A stretch of DNA of 64,000 nt from Acidobacteriota bacterium (GTDB lineage Bacteria > Acidobacteriota > Terriglobia > Terriglobales > Acidobacteriaceae). Positions 1 to 8,249 of this stretch are shown in pieces; the stretch's first letter is position 1, and each line of letters starts with the position of its first letter. The position numbers were made by a program, and so were the translations under genes. The stretch covers positions 1 to 64,000 of the forward strand of contig JAKATU010000043.1 of the NCBI GenBank assembly GCA_021818585.1, given 5' to 3'. Under the pieces are notes generated by a model. The model saw only the letters and a program-made list of their open reading frames with translations, did not search any database and was not told the DNA's origin.

Positions 1-2957
1 CCAGCGCCGAAGTGATGGCGTCCTCCGTCGCAACGCCACTGGAGAGGCAGTTTGGACATATCGCGGGACTGACGGAGATGACTTCTTCGAGTTCGTTGGG
101 CAGCACATCGATTACGCTGCAGTTTGATTTGAACCGCGATATCAATGGCGCCGCAAGAGATGTACAAGCCGCAATCAATGCGGCTAGAACCTATTTGCCC
201 GCCAACATGCCATCCAATCCGCACTACTTCAAAATGAATCCGGCGGATAGCCCGATCCTGATCATTTCTCTTACGTCGAAGAAATACGATACGACTTACA
301 TCTACGACAAGTCCTCGACGATTCTGCAGCAAAAGCTTTCTCAGATAGATGGTGTGGGACAGGTATTTATTGGCGGTGCGGCGAGTCCGGCTGTCCGAGT
401 GGAAGTGAATCCAAACGAGCTGCAAAGCTATGGACTCACGATGCCACAGGTGCAGGCTGCCTTGAGCGTGCAGAATGCCGACCTGCCCACAGGCCAGATC
501 GCTAACAATGCGATGACCGCTGACATTGAGACCAACGACCAGATGGATCAAGCGGATCAGTATCGTCCGCTGATTATCGGTTACCACGATGGCCAGGCAG
601 TCACTCTGAGCGATGTAGCTGACGTTTACAATGGGTCGCAGGACGTGCGGACTGCAGGGTACACAAATGGCGTTCCATCGGTTACGGTCATTGTTTTTCG
701 ACAGCCCGGTGCAAATGTAATCGCGACTGTAGATCGCATCAAGGAGCAGTTGCCGGCCCTCGAAGCGGACATGCCGGCTGGAATCGACCTGCACATTGTG
801 CATGATCGAACCATCACGATTCGCGCTTCCGTGCGCGATGTTGAGATAACACTCTCGATTTCTATCCTCTTCGTAATCTTCGTAGTCTTTGTCTTTCTCA
901 GAAGCCCTCGCTCCACGTTGATTCCGAGCATTGCTGTACCAGTTTCGTTGATCGGAACATTCGCAGTGATGTATCTGCTGGGCTATAGCCTCGATAACTT
1001 GTCGCTGATGGCGCTGACCATCTCGACCGGCTTTGTTGTGGATGATGCCATCGTGGTAATGGAAAATATCACGCGCCATCTAGAGGCTGGCATGAAGCCA
1101 ATCGCAGCGGCTATGAGGGGTGCCGAAGAGATTGGATTTACGATCTTTTCCATCAGTGTTTCGCTGGTTGCGGTATTCATCCCGATTCTATTGATGGGCG
1201 GGATAGTTGGGCGTCTGTTCCGGGAGTTCGCCGTTACGCTTGCCACGGCGATCGTGGTTTCGATGATCGTGTCATTGACCACCACGCCGACGATGTGCGC
1301 CCACCTGCTTAAACCTCATGGTAAAGAACATCATGGCCGGCTTTATCAGGCAAACGAGAGAGTGTTCAATACCCTTCTTTCGGGTTATCGCAGGTCGCTG
1401 GAATGGGTATTGGAAAACCCACTCTTCATGCTGCTCGTCCTTGGGGTCATGATTGCGTTGAATATCGTGCTTTTTGCCAGAATTCCGAAAGGGTTTTTCC
1501 CGGAGCAGGATACGGGCTTTCTGGTGGGTGGGGTACAAGGCCCACAGGATGCTTCGTTCCCGTTTATGAATCGCTCGCTTTTGCAGATCGTCAAAGTCAT
1601 CAAGTCGGATCCTGCGGTGCAAAGTGTAAATGCTTATACGGGCGGGCGCGGAAGCACAAACGGCGGTTTTGTTTTTGCGACACTCAAACCACTGAGCGTC
1701 CGAAAAATCAGCGCCATGGGTGTTGTCAATCGCCTTCGGCCTAAACTCAACCGGCTTCCGGGTGCTTCCACTTTTCTTCAGGCGGCCCAGGATATAAGGA
1801 TCGGCGGTCGATCCAGCAATGCTCAGTATCAGTACACAATTCAATCCGACAACGTTGCTGATCTGCTCCATTGGGGGCCGATCCTGAAGGCGCAGATGCA
1901 GAAATTGCCTGGGCTGGAAGATGTAAATAGCGATCAGCAGGATGGGGGCCTTGCGGAAGATATCGAGTACAACCGGACGGTAGCCGCGCGGCTGGGGCAA
2001 ACTCCGCAATCTCTCGATCGCGCTCTTTACTCAGCATTCGGCCAGTCAGAAGTATCGGTGATCTACAAGCCGCTCAATCAGTACTATGTGGTGTTGGAAG
2101 TGGCTCCTCATTACTGGCAGTCTCCGGCAGGGCTGAACAGCATCTATCTCATGACGGGGAGTAGTGGTGGCAATGCGACAGCCATGACCCCGCTCAACCA
2201 GTTCGCAACCTTTCGAACGGGAACCACTCCGCTCCAGATTAATCACACCGGACAGTTTCCATCGGTAACGGACTCGTTCAATCTCGCGCCGGGTGTTTCG
2301 CTCAGCCAGGCTACGCGCGAAATTGAACAGATGGAGCAGAAAATAGGGCTGCCCGGAACCGTGCGCGGCTCCTTTTCGGGCACCCTGGAGGCATTCCAGA
2401 AATCTCTATCGACTGAGCCGCTGTTGATTATCACTGCCATATTCGCCGTCTACATCGTGCTCGGAATTCTCTATGAAAGCCTGATGCACCCGATCACTAT
2501 TCTCTCGACGCTGCCATCAGCCAGTGTGGGCGCTATGCTGGCGCTCATGTTGTTTCACAAAAGTCTGGACGTCATTTCCATCATTGGAATTATTCTTTTG
2601 ATCGGCATCGTGAAGAAGAACGCGATCATGATGATCGACTTTGCTCTGATGGTGGAACGCCGCGAAGGAAAGTCTCCGCGAGAATCCATATTTGAAGCTT
2701 GTCTAATGCGTTTTCGTCCCATCATGATGACTACGATGGCGGCAATCGGCGGTGCATTGCCTCTTGCTTTTGGTACTGGCATCGGTTCCGAGTTGCGACG
2801 GCCATTGGGCATGACAATCGTCGGCGGGCTGCTGCTTAGTCAATTGATCACGCTGTATACCACACCCGTGGTTTATCTTACTTTGGATCGCTTGCGCCTG
2901 CGACTGACCGGCAAGCACCGCGACACGTTCAACCCCGGAGAGCAGATTGCACTCTAG
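1..2957 (+). CDS. RND efflux pump inner-membrane transporter, HAE1/MdtB-C-like (5' partial)
   Basis: Proton-driven inner-membrane component of a tripartite multidrug exporter. The frame is open from the window edge (984 residues visible), so roughly the first 50-60 residues of a protein that normally has about 1,040 are missing. The fragment opens in the first porter domain with SSVATPLERQFG and TSSSSLGSTSITLQF, both typical of MdtB/MdtC/MuxB-type pumps. The paired aspartates of the proton relay are in VVDDAIVVMEN (about fragment residue 344), followed by the usual hydrophobic blocks, the second porter region, and a C-terminal membrane block containing GIVKKNAIMMIDFA. The outer-membrane gene follows 12 bp downstream, so the two are one operon; an adaptor (MFP) gene presumably lies upstream outside the window. 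Substrate unknown. Family assignment is secure. Confidence 0.95.
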   Translation, partial: SAEVMASSVATPLERQFGHIAGLTEMTSSSSLGSTSITLQFDLNRDINGAARDVQAAINAARTYLPANMPSNPHYFKMNPADSPILIISLTSKKYDTTYIYDKSSTILQQKLSQIDGVGQVFIGGAASPAVRVEVNPNELQSYGLTMPQVQAALSVQNADLPTGQIANNAMTADIETNDQMDQADQYRPLIIGYHDGQAVTLSDVADVYNGSQDVRTAGYTNGVPSVTVIVFRQPGANVIATVDRIKEQLPALEADMPAGIDLHIVHDRTITIRASVRDVEITLSISILFVIFVVFVFLRSPRSTLIPSIAVPVSLIGTFAVMYLLGYSLDNLSLMALTISTGFVVDDAIVVMENITRHLEAGMKPIAAAMRGAEEIGFTIFSISVSLVAVFIPILLMGGIVGRLFREFAVTLATAIVVSMIVSLTTTPTMCAHLLKPHGKEHHGRLYQANERVFNTLLSGYRRSLEWVLENPLFMLLVLGVMIALNIVLFARIPKGFFPEQDTGFLVGGVQGPQDASFPFMNRSLLQIVKVIKSDPAVQSVNAYTGGRGSTNGGFVFATLKPLSVRKISAMGVVNRLRPKLNRLPGASTFLQAAQDIRIGGRSSNAQYQYTIQSDNVADLLHWGPILKAQMQKLPGLEDVNSDQQDGGLAEDIEYNRTVAARLGQTPQSLDRALYSAFGQSEVSVIYKPLNQYYVVLEVAPHYWQSPAGLNSIYLMTGSSGGNATAMTPLNQFATFRTGTTPLQINHTGQFPSVTDSFNLAPGVSLSQATREIEQMEQKIGLPGTVRGSFSGTLEAFQKSLSTEPLLIITAIFAVYIVLGILYESLMHPITILSTLPSASVGAMLALMLFHKSLDVISIIGIILLIGIVKKNAIMMIDFALMVERREGKSPRESIFEACLMRFRPIMMTTMAAIGGALPLAFGTGIGSELRRPLGMTIVGGLLLSQLITLYTTPVVYLTLDRLRLRLTGKHRDTFNPGEQIAL

Positions 2958-2969
2958 CGGAGAAATTCG

Positions 2970-4523
2970 ATGATCGGTAGACGAGAATTCCAGATAGATC
3001 GACGCCTGCTTGCTTTTGCGCTGGCCGGTTTACTCAGCTTTGCTTCCGGCTGTACGGTTGGGCCCAAGTATCATCCTCCAACGGCCCCGTCTCCGATCGC
3101 CAAAAACTACAAGGAATCGACCGTAAACTTTCATGACGTTTCGGGATGGAAGGTTGCCAAACCAGGACACGCGATGCTTCACGGTAACTGGTGGGAGACT
3201 TTCCATGATCCACAACTCAATGCACTTGAAGAGCAATTGAATATCAACAATCAGAACATCAAGGTTTATTTTGAGAATTTCCTTGCGGCGCGTGCGCTGG
3301 TCGCTGAGGCTCGTGCGGGCTACTCGCCTACTCTTACGACCAGTCCCTCATGGCAGCGCTCCAAGGCGTCAGGAAATCTCCGCAACACCTACAACACTGG
3401 AACGGGCGCGTCTAACGCAACGAGCTCCGGTCAACAAAGTACTCTGATGACATTTCCGTTCGATGTTTCCTGGGCTCCTGATCTGTGGGGAAAGATACGG
3501 CACGAAGTTCGTTCCGCAGAGTATGGCGCGCAGGTAAGCGCTGCTGATCTTGCAAATGAAAAGCTGACCGAGCAAGCCAGTCTGGCTGCGTTCTATTTTC
3601 AACTGCGTGGTCAGGATGCACTGATCGACATCCTGAAGAAAACAGTTGCTGCCGATCAAAAGGCGTATGAAGTCAATGAAGGGTCGTACAAAGCCGGGGT
3701 TGGCGATTACATCTCTGTGGTGGAAGCCAAGTCGACACTGGAGAGCGCTCAGGCTCAACTGACGAATCTCAGGATCGCGCGTGCTCAATATGAGCATGCC
3801 ATCGCAGTACTGGTGGGGAAGGTTCCAACCGATTTTTCATTGGCTCCAGATCCGGGCTTTTTCGCTCCGCCTCCGATTCCGGTGGGTGTTCCCTCTGAGC
3901 TTCTGGAGCGGCGTCCGGATATTGCCGCGGCGGAGCGCACTCTAGCGGAGGCAAATTCCACGATCGGGATTGGTTATGGTGCATTTTTCCCCAACGTTCT
4001 TTTGAGTGCTGCTGGAGGGTTTGAGAGTTCTACGTTTAAACACTGGTTTGACTGGCCGAGCCGCTTCTGGTCGATCGGGCCCTCCATTTCAGAGACCATT
4101 TTTAACGGGTGGCTTTATCGAGCACAGCTACATCAGTATGAAGCTATCTACAATTCCGATCTTGCCAATTATCGACAGACGGTACTGACGGCTTTTCAGC
4201 AGGTGGAAGATGACCTGGCAGCAACACGGCTTTACTCGCAGCAGGTGCAGCAGCAGAGGGCGGCTCTGCAAGATGCGAAACATTACCTGATGTTGGAGCA
4301 GGCGCGCTATCAGAGTGGGATTGATCCTTACATCAATGTGATTACGGCCCAGACAACTGTCCTGACGGAAGAAGAGACGCTGGCATCGATCCAAGTCAAC
4401 GAGATGGCCTCGGCAGTGCGGCTGGTGCAGGCTCTCGGGGGTGGATGGGACCGCTCCCAGTTGCCAACCCCAGCGCAGACGGGGAAGAAAGTGCCGCGCG
4501 CAGAATATGCCTTACAACACTGA
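2970..4523 (+). CDS. Outer-membrane efflux lipoprotein, NodT/OprM family
   Basis: TolC-like outer-membrane channel subunit that pairs with the RND transporter 12 bp upstream. It has 517 residues, normal for the family. The N-terminus is a lipoprotein signal: a charged head (RRLL), a hydrophobic stretch and lipobox FASGC, with Cys28 as the predicted lipidated residue, followed by TVGPKYHPP, the usual start of the mature NodT domain. Two outer-membrane efflux repeats follow; LLERRPDIAAAERTLAEAN is the hallmark of the second repeat. The start is ATG at 2970 preceded by GCGGAGAAATTCG (a GGAG Shine-Dalgarno). The C-terminal tail is ordinary. No dedicated regulator is visible downstream; the next feature is a tRNA. 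Confidence 0.94.
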   Translation: MIGRREFQIDRRLLAFALAGLLSFASGCTVGPKYHPPTAPSPIAKNYKESTVNFHDVSGWKVAKPGHAMLHGNWWETFHDPQLNALEEQLNINNQNIKVYFENFLAARALVAEARAGYSPTLTTSPSWQRSKASGNLRNTYNTGTGASNATSSGQQSTLMTFPFDVSWAPDLWGKIRHEVRSAEYGAQVSAADLANEKLTEQASLAAFYFQLRGQDALIDILKKTVAADQKAYEVNEGSYKAGVGDYISVVEAKSTLESAQAQLTNLRIARAQYEHAIAVLVGKVPTDFSLAPDPGFFAPPPIPVGVPSELLERRPDIAAAERTLAEANSTIGIGYGAFFPNVLLSAAGGFESSTFKHWFDWPSRFWSIGPSISETIFNGWLYRAQLHQYEAIYNSDLANYRQTVLTAFQQVEDDLAATRLYSQQVQQQRAALQDAKHYLMLEQARYQSGIDPYINVITAQTTVLTEEETLASIQVNEMASAVRLVQALGGGWDRSQLPTPAQTGKKVPRAEYALQH

Positions 4524-4579
4524 AACAGGTTTGGTTTGCATGAAGGGCTCATCGTCATGCGTTGCGCGCTGGTGCTACG

Positions 4580-4608
4580 TTGACCCAATGGCTTACCCTT
4601 CGTATGAT
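4580..4608 (+). promoter_or_regulatory. Sigma70-type promoter for the tRNA-Met gene
   Basis: TTGACC at 4580-4585, a 17-nt spacer, then TATGAT at 4603-4608. Both boxes are close to the sigma70 consensus with ideal spacing. The expected transcript start near 4615 lies about 25 nt before the mature tRNA 5' end at 4640. Confidence 0.7.
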
Positions 4609-4639
4609 GAAGAAGCGACTCCAGCGTCCTGCTGAAGCC

Positions 4640-4716
4640 GGCGGCGTAGCTCAGATGGTTAGAGCGACGGACTCATAACCCGTAGGTCGGTGGTTCGATT
4701 CCACCCGCCGCCACCA
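4640..4716 (+). tRNA. tRNA-Met (CAT anticodon)
   Basis: A 77-nt cloverleaf with encoded CCA. Acceptor stem GGCGGCG (4640-4646) pairs with CGCCGCC (4706-4712), discriminator A, then CCA at 4714-4716. D-stem GCTC/GAGC; anticodon loop CTCATAA with CAT at 4674-4676; T-arm GGTGG-TTCGATT-CCACC. The anticodon stem has an A-C mismatch at its loop-closing pair (4671 with 4679; tRNA positions 31-39), where many bacterial tRNA-Met genes have A-T. CAT could also belong to tRNA-Ile2 (lysidine-modified); overall similarity to elongator tRNA-Met from memory favours Met. The mature 5' end is 25 nt after a strong promoter. Confidence 0.93.
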
Positions 4717-4802
4717 GAAATCGCAATTCAACACAATTCCCTCTTCCAGTTTTCTGAGAGTATGATTCCAATAGCGCAGCATTTGCCGTGCTCTTAGAAA
4801 CT

Positions 4803-6011
4803 ATGTCGCGAAATTTCAAAAATATTGCCCTCGGCCTTGCTGCCGGTATCGTTCTGGTCATTTTCCTCGGAGGATTTGGTCCTGCGGGTGTAAGCGGCGT
4901 CCGCGCGGACAATGCTTACAAGCAGATGGGAGTTTACGAAGAGGTCCTGCAGAAGATTCAGGCAGACTATGTCACGGTCCCCAACCTGCATGAGGTGACC
5001 ACTGGGGCGTTGCACGGATTGCTGGATTCGCTGGATTCTGATTCGGCCTACCTTACGCCTGCTGAGTACAAGGAATATCTTGCGCATGAGAACGAAGGCA
5101 ATGCTCAAGTTGGGCTGAATGTTTCGGAGCGCGGTGGATATTCTCAGATAGTATCTGTCGTTCCCGGAAGTCCGGCGGCAAAGGACGATATTCGGGACGG
5201 AGATGTGATTCTCTCCATTGACGGACAGTCCACCTATGAAATGTCGGTAGCGATGGTTCGGCTGCTTCTCCAGGGCAAGGCGGGGACGCAAGTGCACTTC
5301 CAGTTGATTCGTCCGCAGCGGGTTGCTCCTTACAAAATCACCTTGACCCGAGTCGTGGAAGTTCCGCCTGCGATGGAGGTGAAGACTTACTCGAACTCGA
5401 GCATTCTCTACATAAAGCCGTATGCATTGACTGCGGAGCGGGTCAGTCAGATTATTTCCCGGCTGAAGGCGATGAAGCAGAACGGAAATACAAAGGTGCT
5501 GCTGGATCTGCGAGATGTAGCGCAGGGGCCTGAGGCTGAGGGTGTCAGGCTGGCAAATGCTTTCCTTTCCTCGGGAACATTGGCTTCTCTTCATGGGCAG
5601 ACAATTCCAACTCAGGTATTTACCGCGAAGGCCGCGGACTTTGTGACGTCGGCGCCGCTGGTTGTTCTGGTGAATCATGGGACGTCCGGCGCGGCGGAGA
5701 TTGTGGCTGGTGCGGTGCTTGATCGCAAACGTGGTGATGTGGTCGGAGACGTTACTTTTGGCGAAGGGGCATTGGTAAAAACCTTCCACCTTCCGGATGG
5801 AGCGGCGATGATTCTGACTGTAGGGAAGTACGAGACTCCGTCGGGTATTAAGATTGAAGATTCTTCGATCACTCCGAATTACATCGTCAACGAGAGTCTT
5901 AATCACTACCTTGCGGAAGTGGGAGAGTTGCCCAGTAATGAGCAGAAGAGCGCGCAAAGCGACGATCAGCTCAATAAAGCGCTTAGTCTCCTCAACGCAA
6001 AAGCTGCCTAG
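4803..6011 (+). CDS. S41-family (C-terminal processing) peptidase-like protein with altered catalytic motif
   Basis: 402 residues from ATG 4803; a GTG at 4788 in the same frame is less likely. Residues 8-27 form a signal or membrane anchor, so the protein acts outside the cytoplasm. A PDZ domain (about 100-185, with VVPGSPAAKDDIRDGDVI) precedes the S41 core. The nucleophile position is kept: Ser295 in HGTSGAAEI. The lysine of the family's FGKG motif, the general base about 25 residues later in Tsp/CtpA, is Glu321 here (TFGEGALVK), and the usual LRxNPGG segment is also degraded (LLDLRDVAQGPEAEG). It may be a divergent or inactive S41 protein; Lys325 four residues on could compensate. It stands alone after the tRNA. 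Confidence 0.82.
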   Translation: MSRNFKNIALGLAAGIVLVIFLGGFGPAGVSGVRADNAYKQMGVYEEVLQKIQADYVTVPNLHEVTTGALHGLLDSLDSDSAYLTPAEYKEYLAHENEGNAQVGLNVSERGGYSQIVSVVPGSPAAKDDIRDGDVILSIDGQSTYEMSVAMVRLLLQGKAGTQVHFQLIRPQRVAPYKITLTRVVEVPPAMEVKTYSNSSILYIKPYALTAERVSQIISRLKAMKQNGNTKVLLDLRDVAQGPEAEGVRLANAFLSSGTLASLHGQTIPTQVFTAKAADFVTSAPLVVLVNHGTSGAAEIVAGAVLDRKRGDVVGDVTFGEGALVKTFHLPDGAAMILTVGKYETPSGIKIEDSSITPNYIVNESLNHYLAEVGELPSNEQKSAQSDDQLNKALSLLNAKAA

Positions 6012-6120
6012 ACTGACGGGAATACTCGGTTGAGCCGGCTCGGTCGCGGTGAGCCGGCTCCTCGGAGGGACAGGGAATCGCTTCAAACTGGACCTATCCG
6101 GTATCCCATTCGGCGACTGA

Positions 6121-6885
6121 ATGGTCGCCGGCTCGCTGGCCCTGTTGATTCTTCTTTTGGTCGCGGCCGCAGTTGGTTCTCTTGTGGGTCTTCTTCCTGT
6201 TGAGAAGGTAGATCTGCCTCAGATCTCGGCGCTGGAGCATTACCAGCCTATTTCCTCCACTGAAATCAATGACATTCACGGTGTTGCTGTGGGCTCCTAT
6301 TCCCTGGAGCGCCGGTCGGTTGTGGGCTACGCCGGCTGCTTTGCGGAAGGGGCCTGTGGAGTACTCGCCGGTGCTGCATCCTCGGCGGGCGCTGGAGCGG
6401 CGCAACCGGTAATTGACGCGCTGCTGCGGGACGGCAAGATCACGGCGCCGGCCGCGGCGGCAGCGCGCGAGGCTCCGTTGGGATTGCGGCTGCAACTCCC
6501 GGAGAACCCGGTGGCACCTTGGTTTGTGGAGCAGGTGCGGGAGGAACTGGACCGGCGGATTGGCTCGCGGCGGGTTACGGCGCGGGTGGGCTCTCAGAGG
6601 TTGGTGCTGCGTCCCGAGGACTGGGCGTGGACGGTGTTCCGGGATGCGGGCCGGTTTCTGCGCGTGGGCGATGTAATCTATGTCCATTTGACCGGGGATA
6701 ACGGGCGGGAGCTGAGGGGTGAACTGGCCAAGGAGACGGGCGCACAGGCGGCTCTGCCGATCTGGACGCAGTTTATGACGGCGGCGGTTGCGAGGCACCC
6801 GCATGAGGCATTTCCAGGCCAGAACCCGGATTCGGTGGCTGGTCCGGTGCTCGCGGCTGCTGGGAGGCCTTTGACTGTCCAGTGA
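6121..6885 (+). pseudogene. Internally deleted remnant of a class A penicillin-binding protein (PBP1A-like), still in frame
   Basis: A 254-residue open frame that reads like separate scraps of a PBP1A joined together. The N-terminal membrane anchor (residues 4-26) and stalk (LEHYQPISSTEIND, SYSLERRSVVGYA) come first. A piece from the end of the transglycosylase domain follows (IDALLRDGKIT, then LGLRLQLPENPVAPWFVEQV), then the domain linker (LRPEDWAWTVFRDAGRF, VGDVIYVHL) and the extreme end of the transpeptidase (TGAQAALPIWTQFM). The transglycosylase glutamates and the transpeptidase SxxK, SxN and KTG motifs are absent. The ATG at 6121 directly follows an in-frame TGA and lacks a Shine-Dalgarno. 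The intact bifunctional PBP elsewhere in the window (57319-59952) shares ALPIWT-FM. It could be decaying, or a kept non-catalytic membrane protein; it overlaps the next reading frame by 4 bp if that gene starts at 6882. Confidence 0.7.
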
Positions 6886-6932
6886 GCGAATGGGATGAAT
6901 CCCGGAGCGGAGTTTTGAATCCAAAGTTAGCG

Positions 6933-7163
6933 ATGAAACGAGTCATTCTTTACAGCCAGCCCGGATGCCCGCCGTGTTTTGCGGCCAAGGCCTTTCTACA
7001 GTCCCGCAACGTGCCGTTTGAGTATAAGGACGTGCAGGCCGACCCGGTGGCGCTGGACGAGTTGCTGGCCTTGAACAGCCGTTCGACGCCGACGCTGGTG
7101 GTGGGCGGGGAAGTGATGATCGGATTTGATCCGGATCGCCTGACAATGATGCTGGAGGACTAG
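6933..7163 (+). CDS. Glutaredoxin-family protein (CPPC, NrdH-like)
   Basis: A 76-residue single-domain thioredoxin-fold redox protein, normal for glutaredoxin/NrdH. It opens with MKRVILYSQPGCPPC; the active-site cysteines are Cys12 and Cys15. The cis-proline/substrate site is in RSTPTLVVGGEVMIGFD (TxPTxVV-G), and the end is GFDPDRLTMML. An upstream GTG at 6882 would add 17 residues and overlap the previous frame by 4 bp, but ATG 6933 gives the family's normal length. Electron donor role for a reductase is inferred from the fold; the actual partner is unknown. Confidence 0.88.
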   Translation: MKRVILYSQPGCPPCFAAKAFLQSRNVPFEYKDVQADPVALDELLALNSRSTPTLVVGGEVMIGFDPDRLTMMLED

Positions 7164-7250
7164 CCGTCCAGGCACACCCGCGCTCCGTGCGGTGCTTGCC
7201 GCACGGGCACCCGCACGCTTTGCGCGCCATTCCACTTCGGAGGTTGTCCT

Positions 7251-7280
7251 GTCCCGCCCAAGCAGAGCTTGGATGGGGAC
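7251..7280. repeat. Interspersed palindrome, CCCAAGC/GCTTGG family (copy 1)
   Basis: GCCCAAGC, a 3-nt AGA loop, then GCTTGGATGGGGAC. This is the same design as the copies at 22120-22144 and 40781-40807; the arms here are imperfect. All three copies lie between genes. Confidence 0.65.
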
Positions 7281-7351
7281 CCTCGGGGTGTTGGTTCGAG
7301 CGGGTGTTTCAAAAAAAGAACGTTCACGACCCCCTACTAATTTGTGGCTAA

Positions 7352-7451
7352 GTTGTTGATTCTATGGGATAGGTTAACCCCTTAACGATGGGTCCATCTC
7401 CTTGCTTTTGTGGGGATGTTGTTGATTCCATTGCTCAGGTTAGGGCTTTAA
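7352..7451. repeat. Two imperfect direct repeat copies, 66-bp period
   Basis: Copy A (7352-7385) and copy B (7418-7451) share GTTGTTGATTC-AT and AGGTTA, followed by related C/T-rich and TTAA ends. Both lie in the same non-coding gap. No function is evident. Confidence 0.5.
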
Positions 7452-7487
7452 GGGGTGGTTTCCTGTGGAAAACTCCCGATGGGAGAT

Positions 7488-7520
7488 AGAAAACGCGGCT
7501 GGGTTCCAGCCGCGTTTTCT
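7488..7520. terminator. Strong hairpin, likely bidirectional terminator
   Basis: A perfect 15-bp stem, AGAAAACGCGGCTGG against CCAGCCGCGTTTTCT, with loop GTT. The U-rich side on each strand fits a Rho-independent terminator. It lies 86 bp past the end of the minus-strand membrane-protein gene, which is its most likely client. Confidence 0.75.
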
Positions 7521-7605
7521 GTTCCTTATTTTTTGCTCTAATTCCAGTGTAGCAATTTCGGTGTCAATTTCCGGCACGAAAGCTGAGGATAATGGCCTCT
7601 TGGGG

Positions 7606-7944
7606 TCAGACCTCGGGGGAGCGGGAGAGCCTGGAGAAGTTGATGAGTAGAAGAATCGCAAAAAGGACAGCGAGGACGATGGTGCCAATCGAGTGGGGAC
7701 CGCTTTGCTGCCAGGAGTTGAAGGTGAGTATGCCGACGAAGAGGCATAGCATGCCGGGGGCGTAGGCGGGATGGACGGCGAGGTTCCCAGCGAAGAGGGT
7801 GATGAGCATGATGGCCAGAAAGCCAAAGATGAGGTATTTCTGTGAGTCTGGAAGATGGGTATTGGTGGCGAAGAGGTAAACTGTAGCGCCGCCCAGGATG
7901 CAGAGCGGGAGGATGCGGCTGGTCAACCAGTGGAAGAACGACAT
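7606..7944 (-). CDS. Small four-helix membrane protein, unknown function
   Basis: 112 residues starting MSFFHWL at 7944, with a good Shine-Dalgarno (AAGGA, 8 nt before the ATG). Longer in-frame starts exist up to 8028 but add a polar head without a ribosome site. Four hydrophobic segments are visible at about 9-26, 38-56, 63-79 and 87-104, with short loops and a polar C-terminus (RLSRSPEV). I do not recognise the family. It is divergent from the thioredoxin-like gene that starts at 8250 and is followed by a strong hairpin. Confidence 0.65.
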   Translation of the reverse strand: MSFFHWLTSRILPLCILGGATVYLFATNTHLPDSQKYLIFGFLAIMLITLFAGNLAVHPAYAPGMLCLFVGILTFNSWQQSGPHSIGTIVLAVLFAILLLINFSRLSRSPEV

Positions 7945-8249
7945 GGAGCGGTCCTTACTTGAGTGGTATCCCATAACGGCGCGTCTTGCAGGATGGTGCG
8001 CGCTCGCCGGGGTGAACTTCCAAGGCACTTGTGCCGCATTGCCGATTTGGCGGGCAGCCAGTGAGAGGGGAACAGCGGATCGATTGAATTTCGGATAATC
8101 CGGTGAGATGAGTTTAAGACAGGATGAGGGATTGGTTGAGGAAATATTTTTTGATGGGATTGGTCATGAATCCGTTCCGGGAGGGATGGTGAGCGGGTGG
8201 TGCGCCATAATGAATGCACCGAATCCGGGAGTTTGCTGGAGGATCTGAA
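7945..8249. other. Divergent intergenic region, no gene seen
   Basis: 305 bases between two divergent starts (7944 minus, 8250 plus). It must carry promoters for both, but I could not pick out convincing -35/-10 pairs or a palindrome. Confidence 0.5.

Larger units (their letters stand above)
7164..7605. other. Intergenic stretch with repeats and a hairpin, no gene
   Basis: 442 bases without a credible gene. It holds an imperfect palindrome of the CCCAAGC family (7251-7280), two imperfect direct copies with a 66-bp period (7352-7385 and 7418-7451), and a long perfect hairpin (7488-7520). Confidence 0.75.

Noticed and set aside
4673..4912. Small minus-strand frame ending GGIEPPTYGL
   Set aside because: A classic artefact: translation of a tRNA gene on the wrong strand.
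4794..6086. 430-codon minus-strand frame opposite the S41 peptidase
   Set aside because: Antisense shadow of a clear gene, no recognisable domain, arginine/serine-rich composition typical of reading GC-rich DNA backwards.
6094..6924. 276-codon minus-strand frame opposite the PBP remnant
   Set aside because: Arg/His/Pro-rich, no motif; the plus strand carries recognisable PBP pieces.
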